Below are positions 41,312-51,741 of a stretch of 64,000 nt of DNA, piece after piece; position 1 is the stretch's first letter, and every line of letters begins with the position of its first letter. The position numbers and the translations under genes are program-made. The stretch lies in the NCBI GenBank assembly GCA_043804635.1, contig JAZDIU010000085.1:27034-91033 (forward strand), in the 5' to 3' direction. The notes beneath the pieces were generated by a model. That model saw only the letters and a list, made by a program, of their open reading frames with translations. It was not told the origin of the DNA and did not search any database. Origin of the DNA: JAZDIU01 sp043804635. Lineage in GTDB: Bacteria > Chloroflexota > Dehalococcoidia > Dehalococcoidales > UBA2162.

Positions 41312-44300
41312 TTAGCTCGATTTATTCGTCGGTAGAGCGAAAGAGAAGGTCGAGCCTTTGCCTGGTGTTGAAGCTACTTTGACCCATCCGCCCTGGGCTT
41401 CAGCAAGCCGCTTACAGACAACCAGCCCGAGTCCCGCTCCCTTAGCCGTGCGTGATGTCGGCAGTCGCCGGAAGAGTTCGAATAGCTGGCTTTGGTCGTC
41501 CTTAGATATGCCGTCTCCATGGTCGGTAACTTCAGTCACGACCATATTCCCTTCGGTGTGGGCGGAAACTTTTATCTCGCTGTCTTCCGGCGAATATTTG
41601 GTAGAGTTTTCGATGAAGTTGTACAGTATTCTCTCTAACCTGACTGAGTCGGCTTTGACGCGAGGCAAACTATTTAAGTCCGTTACAATTCGCTGAGTGA
41701 CGCCCCTGGCTTTTAACTTTTCGATTACTTTATTAGCCGTATCGGCGATAGCAAGCGATTCGACATTTAGATGGAGACGTCCTGCCTGGTATCGGGATAG
41801 TTCGAGCATATTCTCCAAAATAGCCGCCAGCTCATCGGCACTTTCCGCAGAATTCTGGATAAGCAAATCAGCGTCTTCCTTTGATACCCCCGGTGACATC
41901 GCTGTTCGCAGGGAACCTATAATTATGGTCAGCGGCGTGCGCAGCTCGTGAGATACAAGACTGATGAACTCATCCTTGAGTTGTTCTACTTTCTTGCGCT
42001 CGGTAATATCCTCGGCACAGAGCAGAACCGTTTCTTTAGAGTCGGAGCTGAGCAGTGCCGTCGATATCTGCAGCCATCTTTCTTCGACTCTGCCATCGCA
42101 GTTAAGAGGGAACTTAGCTTCAACGTTAATTTGCGGCTTTCTTTTTTCGAAAGTATCATGCACAGCCTGGCGTATGAGGCAAGTTTTGCAGGATGGTCCG
42201 AACCCGCAGCCTTGCGGGTCGTCCAGAGAATGAAGGCAGCGCAGGGCTTCTCCTCCGCGTAAGCCTACCATCTCATCCATCTGGCGACCGGAGAACTCTG
42301 CTGCTGCCTGGTTGACTTTCTGGACCCGCCGTTCACGGTCCACCAGCATTAAGGCGATAGGGATGTTGGCGTGAATAGCGGCGAGCTCAGCGGCGGTTGC
42401 TGATAATGCTGCTTCAGCCTTTTTACGCTCTGATATCTCCTCTCTTAATTCTGTAGTGCGCTCCTGAACCCGTGTCTCTAATTCGTCGTATGCCTTGAGC
42501 AAAGCCTCCTGTGCTCGCTTTTGCACGGTTATATCGATACCCATTTCCATTATCATCAGAGAACCGTCGGTATCTTTGAATGGGTAGTCATATATGTCGT
42601 AATTTTTGCCGTCCGGTCCAAGCCACTCCCAGTGATGCGGCGCCTTGGTATTCATTACCTTGTAACTCTCACAGTTCTCACAAGACTCACTTCGGTTGAA
42701 AAGGTATTCGTAACAACGTTTCCCATGCGACTCCCCGAACCTATCTCGGAAGAATTTATTGGCGAAAGGTACATGGTAATCCTTGTCGAGAAGCACGACG
42801 TAAGCCGGCAGCATTTCAAGCACGTTATAAAGGCGCTGCCGTTCGTTTGTAACCTCTGCGGTTCGCTGTTGTACCCGTGCTTCCAGTTCTTCGTTGGTTC
42901 TTCTCAGGGTTTCCTCAAGCTGCTTGCGGTCACTGATATCGGAGGAAATGGTAACGAACTTCCCCCGCCCGGGAGAGAACACCGATATGTGAAAGTGCCT
43001 GGACATCGGCGGATAACAGGTCTCGAAGATGTATGGTTTTCCCGTCTCAGCGACCTTAGAATAAATATCCAGGTAGGGAGGCGGGTCCGAGCCATATAGT
43101 GTTGAGGCTTTCATTTGCAAGGCTTTCATGGAACTCAGCCCTGTAATTGTCTCGTAGGCAGTGTTAGCACCGGTAATGATATAGTCGACAGGCTTACCAG
43201 AGGCATCATAGACTACTTCGTGTTCACAAACGCCATCGGTCATCGACGAGAACAGGCTTCGGAAACGGCTCTCGCTCTCTTTCAGCGCTACCTCCGCTTC
43301 CTTGCGCTCGGTGATGTCGATACAAGTACCGACCCATTCGACGATGTCGCCGTCGTCTCTCGGGACGGGGACACCGAGTGCCAGAAAATAGCGATAGACG
43401 CCATCATAGCGGCGTAAACGGTATTCTACTTCGTATTTGCTTCTTTCCTGGACTGCCTTCCGCCACACGTGTTTGGTACGTTCAAGGTCGTCAGGGTGAA
43501 GGGCATTCGACCAACCCCAACCTTTTACCTCTTCGTATGACTGACCGGTGAAGCGCCGGAAAGAAGGTGTGTCTTCTACCACTTCGCCATTGACGTTAGT
43601 AGTCCATCCTAACTCGCCAGTGACTTCAACATACGTTCGGTACCGTTTTTCCGAAATCCTGAGTGCTTCCTCTATCTCTTTACGCTCGGTGATGTCACGG
43701 TCGGAGGCGCGGCGTCCCAGGGGATTCCCCTGTGTATCCACTACTGCTTGACATACATGACTTATCCACCGCTCTTGCCCATCGCGGCGGGTTATCCGGA
43801 ACTCCATTTCGCAGGTTTCAAGGCTATTTTGATTACCTCGCACGTGGGTCTCTACACGCCCACGGTCATCAGGATGAACGATGTTGAAATATAGGTCCGG
43901 GTTCTGCATAAACTCGGTGTCTGAGTAGCCAGTAATGCGCCAGCAAGATGGTGAAATATAAACGAAGCGGTTATCCTGGCCGCGCCAGTGCTCCATATCA
44001 TACGTAAAGTTAGGTACTATTCTAAATGTTTCCTCGCTCTTCTTAAGTGCTTCTTCTGCCTCTTTACGCTCGGATATCTCCTCCTCAAGCTTTTGTGTGT
44101 TCTCCTGCAATTGTTCGTTAGATACCCGCAGTTCCTCTTCCACCTCACTGCGCCGGGTAATTTCCTTCTCCAAATCAGACTTGGAAGCCGTTACTTCTTT
44201 CAAATTGGCGGTCATCCGGTTAAAGGCGTGGGCTAAATCTCCGATTTCATCATTGCTTTTTTCCCGGATTTTAAAATCCAGATTTCCGGAGCCAATCACT

Positions 44301-44911
44301 TCGGTGCCCGCTTGGAGTACGGCTATCGACTTGAGAGCACGACGCTGTATGATGAGATAATTGATAAGGAAGTACATAGCCAGAATTACTACCAGCGCGA
44401 TGATGACGTTCGTGTGAGTTTTTTGCGCCTGGTCGGCCTGGTCGTGAAGCAGCTGTGCCAGGCGCGAAGAATCAGAGACCAGCCCCTGTGTCTGTACCGC
44501 CATCCGGCTCCATGAAATCTGGAGAAATACCGGGTCGATATAGGTCTGGTTCTGGGTTGAGACAGACGATGCTATGCTGTCGAATACCTCTTTGAGTCTC
44601 CGGGAATTTATTTGAATATTGTCAACCAGAGTCTGCTGCTCAGGCTTATCGACTGAAAGAAGAGAGACATCGATATAAAACTCGGCAAACCTTTTTCGCC
44701 ACCGGTCGAATTGCTGAGCTTCCCGGTAAATCAAATAATCGCTCGATAGATACCCAAGTCCGTTAGCTCCCTCGGCGATGCGGTTAGCCAGAGTTAGCTG
44801 GGCATTGGCTTGCCCTACCTGCTGGCTGGTAATTATTCCGGACGCAGATATAACAATAAGGGCAATGCCGAACAGGAGCATAGCGACGATAAACTGCGTT
44901 CTGATTTTCAT
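41312..44911 (-). CDS. multi-PAS membrane sensor histidine kinase
   Basis: A 1199-residue kinase: membrane helix 1 (about 8-28), an extracytoplasmic helical sensor (about 30-165), membrane helix 2 (170-190), HAMP (193-245), a coiled coil, and at least five PAS domains (about 295-410, 425-540, 550-665, 690-810 and 840-965). HisKA follows with the phosphoacceptor His in SLVSHELRTPLT (about 988), then HATPase with N box NFIENSTKYSP and G boxes DHGDGISK and GAGLGLVVCKRL. The fifth PAS carries four Cys (CLHSLDDPQGCGFGPSCKTC) that may bind a redox cofactor. It lies 64 bases after the substrate-binding lipoprotein gene on the same strand. Confidence 0.9.
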   Translation of the reverse strand: MKIRTQFIVAMLLFGIALIVISASGIITSQQVGQANAQLTLANRIAEGANGLGYLSSDYLIYREAQQFDRWRKRFAEFYIDVSLLSVDKPEQQTLVDNIQINSRRLKEVFDSIASSVSTQNQTYIDPVFLQISWSRMAVQTQGLVSDSSRLAQLLHDQADQAQKTHTNVIIALVVILAMYFLINYLIIQRRALKSIAVLQAGTEVIGSGNLDFKIREKSNDEIGDLAHAFNRMTANLKEVTASKSDLEKEITRRSEVEEELRVSNEQLQENTQKLEEEISERKEAEEALKKSEETFRIVPNFTYDMEHWRGQDNRFVYISPSCWRITGYSDTEFMQNPDLYFNIVHPDDRGRVETHVRGNQNSLETCEMEFRITRRDGQERWISHVCQAVVDTQGNPLGRRASDRDITERKEIEEALRISEKRYRTYVEVTGELGWTTNVNGEVVEDTPSFRRFTGQSYEEVKGWGWSNALHPDDLERTKHVWRKAVQERSKYEVEYRLRRYDGVYRYFLALGVPVPRDDGDIVEWVGTCIDITERKEAEVALKESESRFRSLFSSMTDGVCEHEVVYDASGKPVDYIITGANTAYETITGLSSMKALQMKASTLYGSDPPPYLDIYSKVAETGKPYIFETCYPPMSRHFHISVFSPGRGKFVTISSDISDRKQLEETLRRTNEELEARVQQRTAEVTNERQRLYNVLEMLPAYVVLLDKDYHVPFANKFFRDRFGESHGKRCYEYLFNRSESCENCESYKVMNTKAPHHWEWLGPDGKNYDIYDYPFKDTDGSLMIMEMGIDITVQKRAQEALLKAYDELETRVQERTTELREEISERKKAEAALSATAAELAAIHANIPIALMLVDRERRVQKVNQAAAEFSGRQMDEMVGLRGGEALRCLHSLDDPQGCGFGPSCKTCLIRQAVHDTFEKRKPQINVEAKFPLNCDGRVEERWLQISTALLSSDSKETVLLCAEDITERKKVEQLKDEFISLVSHELRTPLTIIIGSLRTAMSPGVSKEDADLLIQNSAESADELAAILENMLELSRYQAGRLHLNVESLAIADTANKVIEKLKARGVTQRIVTDLNSLPRVKADSVRLERILYNFIENSTKYSPEDSEIKVSAHTEGNMVVTEVTDHGDGISKDDQSQLFELFRRLPTSRTAKGAGLGLVVCKRLAEAQGGWVKVASTPGKGSTFSFALPTNKSS

Positions 44912-44975
44912 ACTACTATTATCTTAAATTTCAAAGGTCAAAAGTCAAATACCATGCGTTTGAACGAATCGGGCT

Positions 44976-45998
44976 TCATCTTATTATATTCACCACTCCC
45001 GGCTTCACTGCTTTTAAAGCATCCTCTTTTGCATAATCTAGAAAATTAGGCACCTGCTTTTCAGCGGTCAAATTGCTGTTTATCAGCCAGCGTGCCTCGT
45101 CTTCCATCGCCGTAATCAGAGACTGGTCGAGGGAGATAGAATACTCATTTGCCTTCCAGACAATATTCATAAGAGCGTCATCGAAGTTCACCCGTTTTTG
45201 CACTATGGTTCGGCAGGCTTCAGGGTTACGTCTGAGATAATCCTCTGCCTGGACCAGCGATTTTAAGAACCGGCTGACGACTTGCGGATGCTCACTTATC
45301 CAATCGTTTCTGCAGGTAATAATGCCGTAACCCGGCTGGCTGCTTTGCACCGACCAAGCAACTACCTTGTCCGCCAGTTGTGTTTTTATCTGGGTAGAAA
45401 CAGGTTCCCACGTAACCACGGCATCGAAGTTATCGCTGGTGATGGCATTCATCGATTGTGCCGGCGGGACATCGAATAGAGATACATCCTGCATGCTCAT
45501 ACCGTTTAGAGTGAGCAGTCGTGCCAGATAAAACTCGGCGATAGTGTTCCGAGGAAGACCTATTTTCTTGCCTTTGAGGTCGGCTATATTTTCAATATTG
45601 TGACTTTTAAGGCCGTAGAGAAACTCGTCATTGAACCTACTTAAGCTGGCAATGATGCTGATTGGCGCTTTAGCAAGTGCTTTCCTGACTAATGGCAGCT
45701 CCGCCGACCACGCAATGTCTATTTCTCCCTTTAATAATGCATCGGTGGTCGCCACGCCCGTGGCGTAATCGGTAACATTTACATTGAGTCCGTTGTCTGC
45801 GAAGAAACCCTGCTCCTGAGCGATGTAAATGAGAGTGGCTGAACCGGTAGGTAAGGCACCAAACGTAACTGTCTCAACCGGTCCGGAATATTTATTTGTG
45901 GAGCAAGAAATCAGACTAGAAGATATTACCAGAATGCCAGCCAGTACAGTTGAAGCCAACCCATATCGTTGGAACGGTCGTAAGCGGTTCTGCGGCAT
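44976..45998 (-). CDS. orphan ABC-type substrate-binding lipoprotein (NMT1/SsuA-like)
   Basis: A 340-residue lipoprotein with a lipobox ending at C32 (SLISC). VTFGALPTGSATLIYIAQEQ, GFFADNGLNVNVTDYATG and KGEIDIAWSAELPLVRKALA are typical of the NMT1/ThiY/SsuA periplasmic-binding fold for nitrate, sulfonate, taurine or pyrimidine-like ligands. ATG 45998 is chosen because AGGAGGGGGAGGGG lies just before it. No permease or ATPase gene is near; instead it precedes the multi-PAS kinase, so it may deliver a ligand signal to the kinase. That is inference. Confidence 0.87.
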   Translation of the reverse strand: MPQNRLRPFQRYGLASTVLAGILVISSSLISCSTNKYSGPVETVTFGALPTGSATLIYIAQEQGFFADNGLNVNVTDYATGVATTDALLKGEIDIAWSAELPLVRKALAKAPISIIASLSRFNDEFLYGLKSHNIENIADLKGKKIGLPRNTIAEFYLARLLTLNGMSMQDVSLFDVPPAQSMNAITSDNFDAVVTWEPVSTQIKTQLADKVVAWSVQSSQPGYGIITCRNDWISEHPQVVSRFLKSLVQAEDYLRRNPEACRTIVQKRVNFDDALMNIVWKANEYSISLDQSLITAMEDEARWLINSNLTAEKQVPNFLDYAKEDALKAVKPGVVNIIR

Positions 45999-46026
45999 CA
46001 AACCCCTCCCCCTCCTGAATAGGAGC

Positions 46027-46037
46027 ATTATAACATA
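46027..46037 (-). promoter_or_regulatory. extended -10 promoter of the lipoprotein-kinase unit
   Basis: On the minus strand TGTTATAATG contains a perfect TATAAT with the TG of an extended -10. No clear -35 is seen at 17 bases. Transcription would start near 46020, about 20 bases before the ATG at 45998. Confidence 0.55.
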
Positions 46038-46215
46038 ATCAACGAGATTAAATCCTCAATTATAAATCACGAATCCTCGTTTTTGGGTTTGACCTTCCTG
46101 GTCTTTCTGTGGTATAAGTAAATCTGAAAAAGGGGCATTAGAGATAAGTATTTATCCCAGATATTTAAGAGGCGGCATTAGCCGCCTTTCTTTATGAGTT
46201 AAGGGCATCCTAAGT

Positions 46216-47502
46216 ATGAGAGAGAAATTCAAGAAAGTATTTTATGGGTGGTGGATGGTAGCCGCCGGCGCAGTACTGGTTATGTTCGGCTACGGGACGT
46301 GGCAGTATTCCTTCGGTAACTTCTTCGGCCCAATTTCGGCCGAATTTGGCTGGTCTAGGGCAAAGATATCGCTGGCGTTCTCTTTTGCGAGAGTCGAGGG
46401 CGGCATCGAAGGGCTGATTACCGGTCCGCTCATCGATAAATTCGGACCGCGGTTTATGGTGAGAGTCGGCTGGACGATGATGGCAATCGGCTTTCTTCTA
46501 CTGCACTATGTTGATAGCTACTGGATGTACATCCTTGCCTATACCGTCTTCCTTTCCTTAGGGGCAAACGCCGGACTGTATATGTCCCTCCAGACTGCCA
46601 TCGCTAAATGGTTTCACAGGAAAAGAGGTATGGCACTCGGCGCCCTGACCACAGGCGGTGCTCTGGGTGGTTCGATTCTAGTCCCGTTGACTGCCTGGCT
46701 GATTACCAGCTATGGGTGGCGGACTGCCGTCCTTCCTTTAGCTGGTGCGGCGTTAGTATTGGGTTGGACGTTAGGCTCCGTTTTTAAGCCGCACACTCCG
46801 GAGCGTTACGGTCTTAACGTGGACGGCTACAAAATCGAACCGATTAAAGAAGGTGGGAGTAGCACCGATACCAATCACGCCGGAGAAAAAGGGATAGGTA
46901 TAGGCGAAGGATTTACTTTAAAACAAGCAATGAAAACGGCTAATTTTTGGTTGATAATGTTCGCTTCTTTTGTAAGCTCTACCATAATGAATTCCATTCA
47001 GGTCCACCAGATTCCTTTCCTCGAAGATATGGGCGTCTCTAAAATCTTAGCAGCGGCAGCACTGGGGGCACTAACCCTGATGAGCACGCCGGGGCGGCTT
47101 ACCGCCGGCTGGCTGGCTGACAGATGGAAAGCCAAAAACGTTTATGGTATTGCCTGTGCTCTTATGGCTGTAGCCTTAATTATTTTCACCCAGATAAAGA
47201 GCATGCCGCTGGTCTGGGTATTCGTTTCGATTTATGGACTGGGCTTCGGATTGCGTATGCCCGTCGAACCGGCTCTTAGAGCCGATTGTTTCGGCGCTAA
47301 AAGTTTTGGCACCATATACGGCTATATGAACGCTTTTACTTCGATTGGTTCTTTCATCGGACCATTATTTGCCGGCTGGATATACGATACTACCAAGAGC
47401 TATATGATAGCTTTTACTGTTTTTGCTGGAATGATGGTTATTGCCAGCGTAGTAATTTTATTCGTGAAACCTCCTAAGAAACTGAACCAACCGGCTCATT
47501 AG
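46216..47502 (+). CDS. MFS transporter, OFA/monocarboxylate-like
   Basis: A 428-residue MFS protein: KKVFYGWWMVAAGAVLVMFG and WQYSFGNFFGPISAEFGWSR are typical for the oxalate/formate antiporter and monocarboxylate-like group, then GLITGPLIDKFGPRFMVRVG, WFHRKRGMALGALTTGGALG and TPGRLTAGWLADRW. About twelve membrane segments. It likely carries a carboxylate; the substrate is not deducible. No partner gene is next to it, as carB is a housekeeping gene under separate control. Confidence 0.88.
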   Translation: MREKFKKVFYGWWMVAAGAVLVMFGYGTWQYSFGNFFGPISAEFGWSRAKISLAFSFARVEGGIEGLITGPLIDKFGPRFMVRVGWTMMAIGFLLLHYVDSYWMYILAYTVFLSLGANAGLYMSLQTAIAKWFHRKRGMALGALTTGGALGGSILVPLTAWLITSYGWRTAVLPLAGAALVLGWTLGSVFKPHTPERYGLNVDGYKIEPIKEGGSSTDTNHAGEKGIGIGEGFTLKQAMKTANFWLIMFASFVSSTIMNSIQVHQIPFLEDMGVSKILAAAALGALTLMSTPGRLTAGWLADRWKAKNVYGIACALMAVALIIFTQIKSMPLVWVFVSIYGLGFGLRMPVEPALRADCFGAKSFGTIYGYMNAFTSIGSFIGPLFAGWIYDTTKSYMIAFTVFAGMMVIASVVILFVKPPKKLNQPAH

Positions 47503-47674
47503 CCATAGCTAAGTCAAATCTCATCCTTCACAAGTGAAGGACAAAGTCACAACTCAAAAGTCAAAAACTGGGTGGTGAGGACGGATGCTGACTGCTGAAA
47601 GCTGAGCGTCTGATAGCTATTCTGAGCTTGATTTGTTGCCTCAAAAATGATACTCTAACCGAGAGGTTTAATAT

Positions 47675-50600
47675 ATGTCGCAAAAGCCCTCTAAAGTTCT
47701 CATCATCGGCTCTGGTCCCATAATCATCGGGCAGGCAGCAGAGTTTGACTACTCCGGTACTCAGGCGTGTAAAGGGCTGCGGGAGGAAGGCGTTACCTCG
47801 GTGCTGGTCAACTCCAACCCGGCAACTATTATGACCGATGAGGACATCGCCGATATCGTTTATATCGAGCCGCTCACCGTAGAAATGATTACCCGCATCA
47901 TTGAGCGCGAGCGCCCCGATGGATTATTGCCTACCCTGGGCGGTCAGACCGGACTTACCCTCGCCCACGAGCTGGCTGAGGCTGGCGTGCTCGATAAATA
48001 TAATGTCAGGGCGCTGGGGACGCCAATAGAAACCATCAGAAATGCTTCCAACCGTGACCTCTTTAAAAAGCTCTTAACCAGTATCGGTGAACCAACGTTG
48101 GATGGTATAGCCATCAAGACGCTGGCAGCGGCTAAGAAAGCAGCCACAAAACTGGGTCTACCGTTGATAATCCGTCCTTCTTTTACGCTGGGGGGAACGG
48201 GTGGTGGGGTGGCTTTCACGATGGAAGAGCTGGAAGCGGTGGTAACTAATGGTCTGGCGGCAAGCCCCATTAAACAGGTACTGCTGGAACGCTGGGTGGG
48301 CGGCTGGAAGGAAATCGAATACGAGGTGATGCGTGATGCCGCCGATAACTGCATCACAGTGTGCAATATGGAAAACTTCGACCCGATGGGGGTGCATACC
48401 GGCGATAGCATCGTGATAGCGCCCAGCCAGACGCTGACCAACAAAGAATATCAGATGCTCAGGACAGCCAGCCTGAACATCATTCGCGCTCTAGGAATAG
48501 AAGGTGGTTGTAATATACAGTTTGCTCTTGACCCTCAAAGCACCCAGTACTATGTTATTGAAGTTAACCCTAGGGTCAGCCGTAGCTCGGCTTTAGCCAG
48601 CAAAGCCACCGGCTATCCTATCGCCCGCGTCGCTGCTAAGATAGCCGCTGGCAAGCGGCTGGATGAAATTCCCAACGCTGTGACCGGCAAGACAATGGCT
48701 TGTTTCGAGCCGGCGCTGGACTACGTTGTGGTTAAGATTCCTCGCTGGCCCTTCGATAAGTTTGCCTCGGGCGACCGCATTATCGGCACTCAAATGAAAG
48801 CAACCGGTGAGGTAATGGCAATCGACCGCACCTTCGAAGCCGCCTTGCAGAAGGCAGTCCGTTCCCTTGAGTTCGGCAACAAATCACTACTCTGGGAAGA
48901 CCCGAAGTGGGAACTCGGAACATCTATCAATTCCTTCCCTCTTGAACCTACCGATATAAGGTTATGGGCAATAATGGCCGCCCTGAGGAGAGGGATAACC
49001 CCGGAAGAAATTTCGGAGCGCACTAAGATTGACCTGTGGTTTACTACCAAGCTGCTGAACATCGTAGATATGGAAAAGAAGCTATTGTCTCACCCGCTGA
49101 CGCCGGAGCTTCTAAAAGAAGCTAAGCGCCTCGGCTTTTCCGATGAGCAGGTGGGGACTCTGGCAGATAGGCTTCCCGAACAGGTTAGAGAGCTGCGGCA
49201 CCAGTGGAACGTCCGTCCGGTCTATAAGATGGTGGATACCTGTGCCGCTGAGTTCGATGCGGCCACGCCGTATTTTTATAGCACCTATGAAGAGGAGAAT
49301 GAGGCTCAACCGATTCAGGAAAAGAAAGCCTTAGTCATTGGCAGCGGACCCATCCGAATCGGGCAGGGTATCGAGTTCGACTACTGCAGCGTCCACGCCG
49401 CCTGGGCATTGCAGGAGGCTGGTTATAAGGGAATTATGGCTAACTCTAACCCGGAAACGGTGTCCACTGATTTCGATACCAGCGACCGTCTCTATTTTGA
49501 ACCGTTAGATGAAGAGAGCCTGCGCGATATCCTTGAAACCGAAGGAATGCAGGGCAACAATTTCCCACCGTCCATAGTCCAATTCGGCGGTCAGACGGCA
49601 ATCAATTTATCTCAATCGTTATCCCGCCATGCGATGCCTCTTCTTGGTTCATCCGCTGATGCTATTGACATCGCAAGCGATAGGGGACGGTTTGAAAATT
49701 TTATGACGCAGTTAGGCATTCCCCAACCGCCGGGAGCCGGTGTGACAACGGTGGATGCCGCCCTTGACATCGCCGAGCGCATTGGTTATCCGGTACTGAT
49801 CCGCCCAAGTTATGTCCTCGGCGGTAGAGCTATGGAGATAGTGCATAATCAGAGCGAGCTTGTCCGCTATATGAGTTTAGCTATGGAGCTGGATACCAAG
49901 CATCCCGTCCTGATTGACAAATATATGCAGGGTAGAGAGGTCGAGGTCGATTGTATTGCCGACGGCGAATCTGTTTTTATCCCCGGGGTAATGGAGCACA
50001 TCGAACGGGCTGGGGTGCACAGCGGAGATGCGATGGCGGTCTATCCGCCGGTAAACCTGACTGAGCGAGAAATAGACACCCTGGTTGACTATTCCGTCCG
50101 AATCGGACTGGGACTCAAGGCTAAAGGATTATTGAATATCCAGTCGGTGATTATGCCTGACGGTGCAGTTTATATCTTTGAGGTAAATCCACGTGCCAGC
50201 CGAACTATACCGTTTATCTCTAAAGTCACGGGCGTGCCGATGGTGAAGGTGGCGACTAAGGTAATGCTGGGGCAGAGCTTGAAAGAGCAGGGTTATAGCT
50301 CCGGACTGATGAAAAAACAAAATTTAATAGGCATTAAAGCGCCGGTGTTCTCTATGTCGAAACTAATCGGTGTCGATACCTACCTGGGCCCGGAAATGAA
50401 GTCCACCGGTGAAGTAATGGGAATTGATTATACCTTCGATGCCGCGTTGGCTAAGGCGCTTTTAGCTGCGGGGCTAATGCTGCCGGCTAAAGGAGCCGTT
50501 CTTTTAAGTATTGCCGACAGAGACAAGTCTGAAGCTTTACACTTAATCAGGGAGTTCGCTAAAGTCGGTTACAAGCTATATGCTACCGAGGGCACTGCGG

Positions 50601-50899
50601 CTATGATTACGGCGGCCGGACTACCGGTTAATATGATAACTAAGAAATTGAGCGAAGGACATCCTAACGTGGTTGATGTGGTTATGGATGGAACGGTAGA
50701 TGGAGTGGTCAATACTACCACCGGAGGGCGTGTCCCGCTCAGAGATGGTTTCCAGATTCGCCGGGCGGCGGTGGAAAAGCGCATACCCTGCTTTACTTCG
50801 CTAGATACCGTCCGTGCCGTATTACAGGTGCTGGCTGGTGGAGCTGGGACTTATAGTGCTCAACCGTTACCTAATTACCGCGGAAAGGTGCTCTCTTGA
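47675..50899 (+). CDS. carB: carbamoyl-phosphate synthase large subunit
   Basis: A 1074-residue protein of usual length. Two homologous ATP-grasp halves begin with KVLIIGSGPIIIGQAAEFDY and KALVIGSGPIRIGQGIEFDY, and the C-terminal 120 residues form the allosteric MGS-like domain. It makes carbamoyl phosphate for pyrimidine and arginine synthesis, together with the glutaminase CarA, whose gene is not adjacent. The pyrK-like gene overlaps its last bases, so pyrimidine synthesis is the likely role here. Confidence 0.97.
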   Translation: MSQKPSKVLIIGSGPIIIGQAAEFDYSGTQACKGLREEGVTSVLVNSNPATIMTDEDIADIVYIEPLTVEMITRIIERERPDGLLPTLGGQTGLTLAHELAEAGVLDKYNVRALGTPIETIRNASNRDLFKKLLTSIGEPTLDGIAIKTLAAAKKAATKLGLPLIIRPSFTLGGTGGGVAFTMEELEAVVTNGLAASPIKQVLLERWVGGWKEIEYEVMRDAADNCITVCNMENFDPMGVHTGDSIVIAPSQTLTNKEYQMLRTASLNIIRALGIEGGCNIQFALDPQSTQYYVIEVNPRVSRSSALASKATGYPIARVAAKIAAGKRLDEIPNAVTGKTMACFEPALDYVVVKIPRWPFDKFASGDRIIGTQMKATGEVMAIDRTFEAALQKAVRSLEFGNKSLLWEDPKWELGTSINSFPLEPTDIRLWAIMAALRRGITPEEISERTKIDLWFTTKLLNIVDMEKKLLSHPLTPELLKEAKRLGFSDEQVGTLADRLPEQVRELRHQWNVRPVYKMVDTCAAEFDAATPYFYSTYEEENEAQPIQEKKALVIGSGPIRIGQGIEFDYCSVHAAWALQEAGYKGIMANSNPETVSTDFDTSDRLYFEPLDEESLRDILETEGMQGNNFPPSIVQFGGQTAINLSQSLSRHAMPLLGSSADAIDIASDRGRFENFMTQLGIPQPPGAGVTTVDAALDIAERIGYPVLIRPSYVLGGRAMEIVHNQSELVRYMSLAMELDTKHPVLIDKYMQGREVEVDCIADGESVFIPGVMEHIERAGVHSGDAMAVYPPVNLTEREIDTLVDYSVRIGLGLKAKGLLNIQSVIMPDGAVYIFEVNPRASRTIPFISKVTGVPMVKVATKVMLGQSLKEQGYSSGLMKKQNLIGIKAPVFSMSKLIGVDTYLGPEMKSTGEVMGIDYTFDAALAKALLAAGLMLPAKGAVLLSIADRDKSEALHLIREFAKVGYKLYATEGTAAMITAAGLPVNMITKKLSEGHPNVVDVVMDGTVDGVVNTTTGGRVPLRDGFQIRRAAVEKRIPCFTSLDTVRAVLQVLAGGAGTYSAQPLPNYRGKVLS

Positions 50900-51729
50900 A
50901 GCAGGTTATAGCTGAAGTTATAAGTAATGAACAAATACTAGGGGAGCTTGAACGCGTTGATGCCGGTACATTTAAACGTCCTGAAGCACGTAATGTTCTA
51001 GGTAGCTGGCTTATGTGGCTAAAGTGCCCGGAAATCGCTCATGAAGCCCAACCGGGACAGTTTGTCATGGTGCGCTGTGACGATTATGTTCTGCCACGTC
51101 CTATTAGTATCCATCAGAGTAACAACACGGGAGTGGCACTATTCTATTCTGTGTTATCAGAGGGTAAGGGTACTAAGTGGCTTTCTGAGCGTAAAAAGGG
51201 CGAGATAATAGAACTATTCGGGCCATTGGGTAATGGCTTTGAGATTGAATCTGTCTTTCATCGCCTGCTACTGGTAGCGGGTGGCATGGGAATTGCCCCG
51301 CTATGCTTTCTAGCTCAAATGGCTACTGAAAAAGGACTCCCGGTGACGTTGCTATATGGGACTGCTGGTGGTGAGCGTTATCCAGAAAACCTTTTGCCTC
51401 CTAAAGTCGAGCTTATTTCAGCTACCGAAGATGGTAGCATAGGCTATCGTGGTTTTATAACCGACCTCATTCCAAAATATGCTGGTAAAGCCGACCAGAT
51501 TTTTGCCTGCGGCCCAATGTCGATGTACCAGAATATGGCATCTAGGAGGAAGGAACTTAAACTTGAAAGAAAGCCGGTGCAGGTTTCTTTAGAGGTCAGG
51601 ATGGGCTGCGGGACGGGAGTCTGTTACGGATGCACTATTAAGACGAAAAAGGGTCTTAAACAGGTCTGTGCCGATGGGCCGGTTTTTGACCTGGATGAAG
51701 TCTTATGGGACGAACTGAATTATCTCTAG
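50896..51729 (+). CDS. pyrK: dihydroorotate dehydrogenase electron-transfer subunit (PyrK-like)
   Basis: A 277-residue ferredoxin-reductase-type protein: FAD-binding PGQFVMVRCDDYVLPRPISI, NAD(P)-binding LLLVAGGMGIAPLCFLAQMA and a C-terminal 2Fe-2S site with four Cys in MGCGTGVCYGCTIKTKKG and VCADGP. PyrK passes electrons between NAD and PyrD. It starts at TTG 50896, overlapping the carB stop, with GGAAAGGTG upstream, so translation is coupled to carB. pyrD is not in the window. Confidence 0.88.
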   Translation: MKQVIAEVISNEQILGELERVDAGTFKRPEARNVLGSWLMWLKCPEIAHEAQPGQFVMVRCDDYVLPRPISIHQSNNTGVALFYSVLSEGKGTKWLSERKKGEIIELFGPLGNGFEIESVFHRLLLVAGGMGIAPLCFLAQMATEKGLPVTLLYGTAGGERYPENLLPPKVELISATEDGSIGYRGFITDLIPKYAGKADQIFACGPMSMYQNMASRRKELKLERKPVQVSLEVRMGCGTGVCYGCTIKTKKGLKQVCADGPVFDLDEVLWDELNYL

Positions 51730-51741
51730 TCCGTCTTTAAG

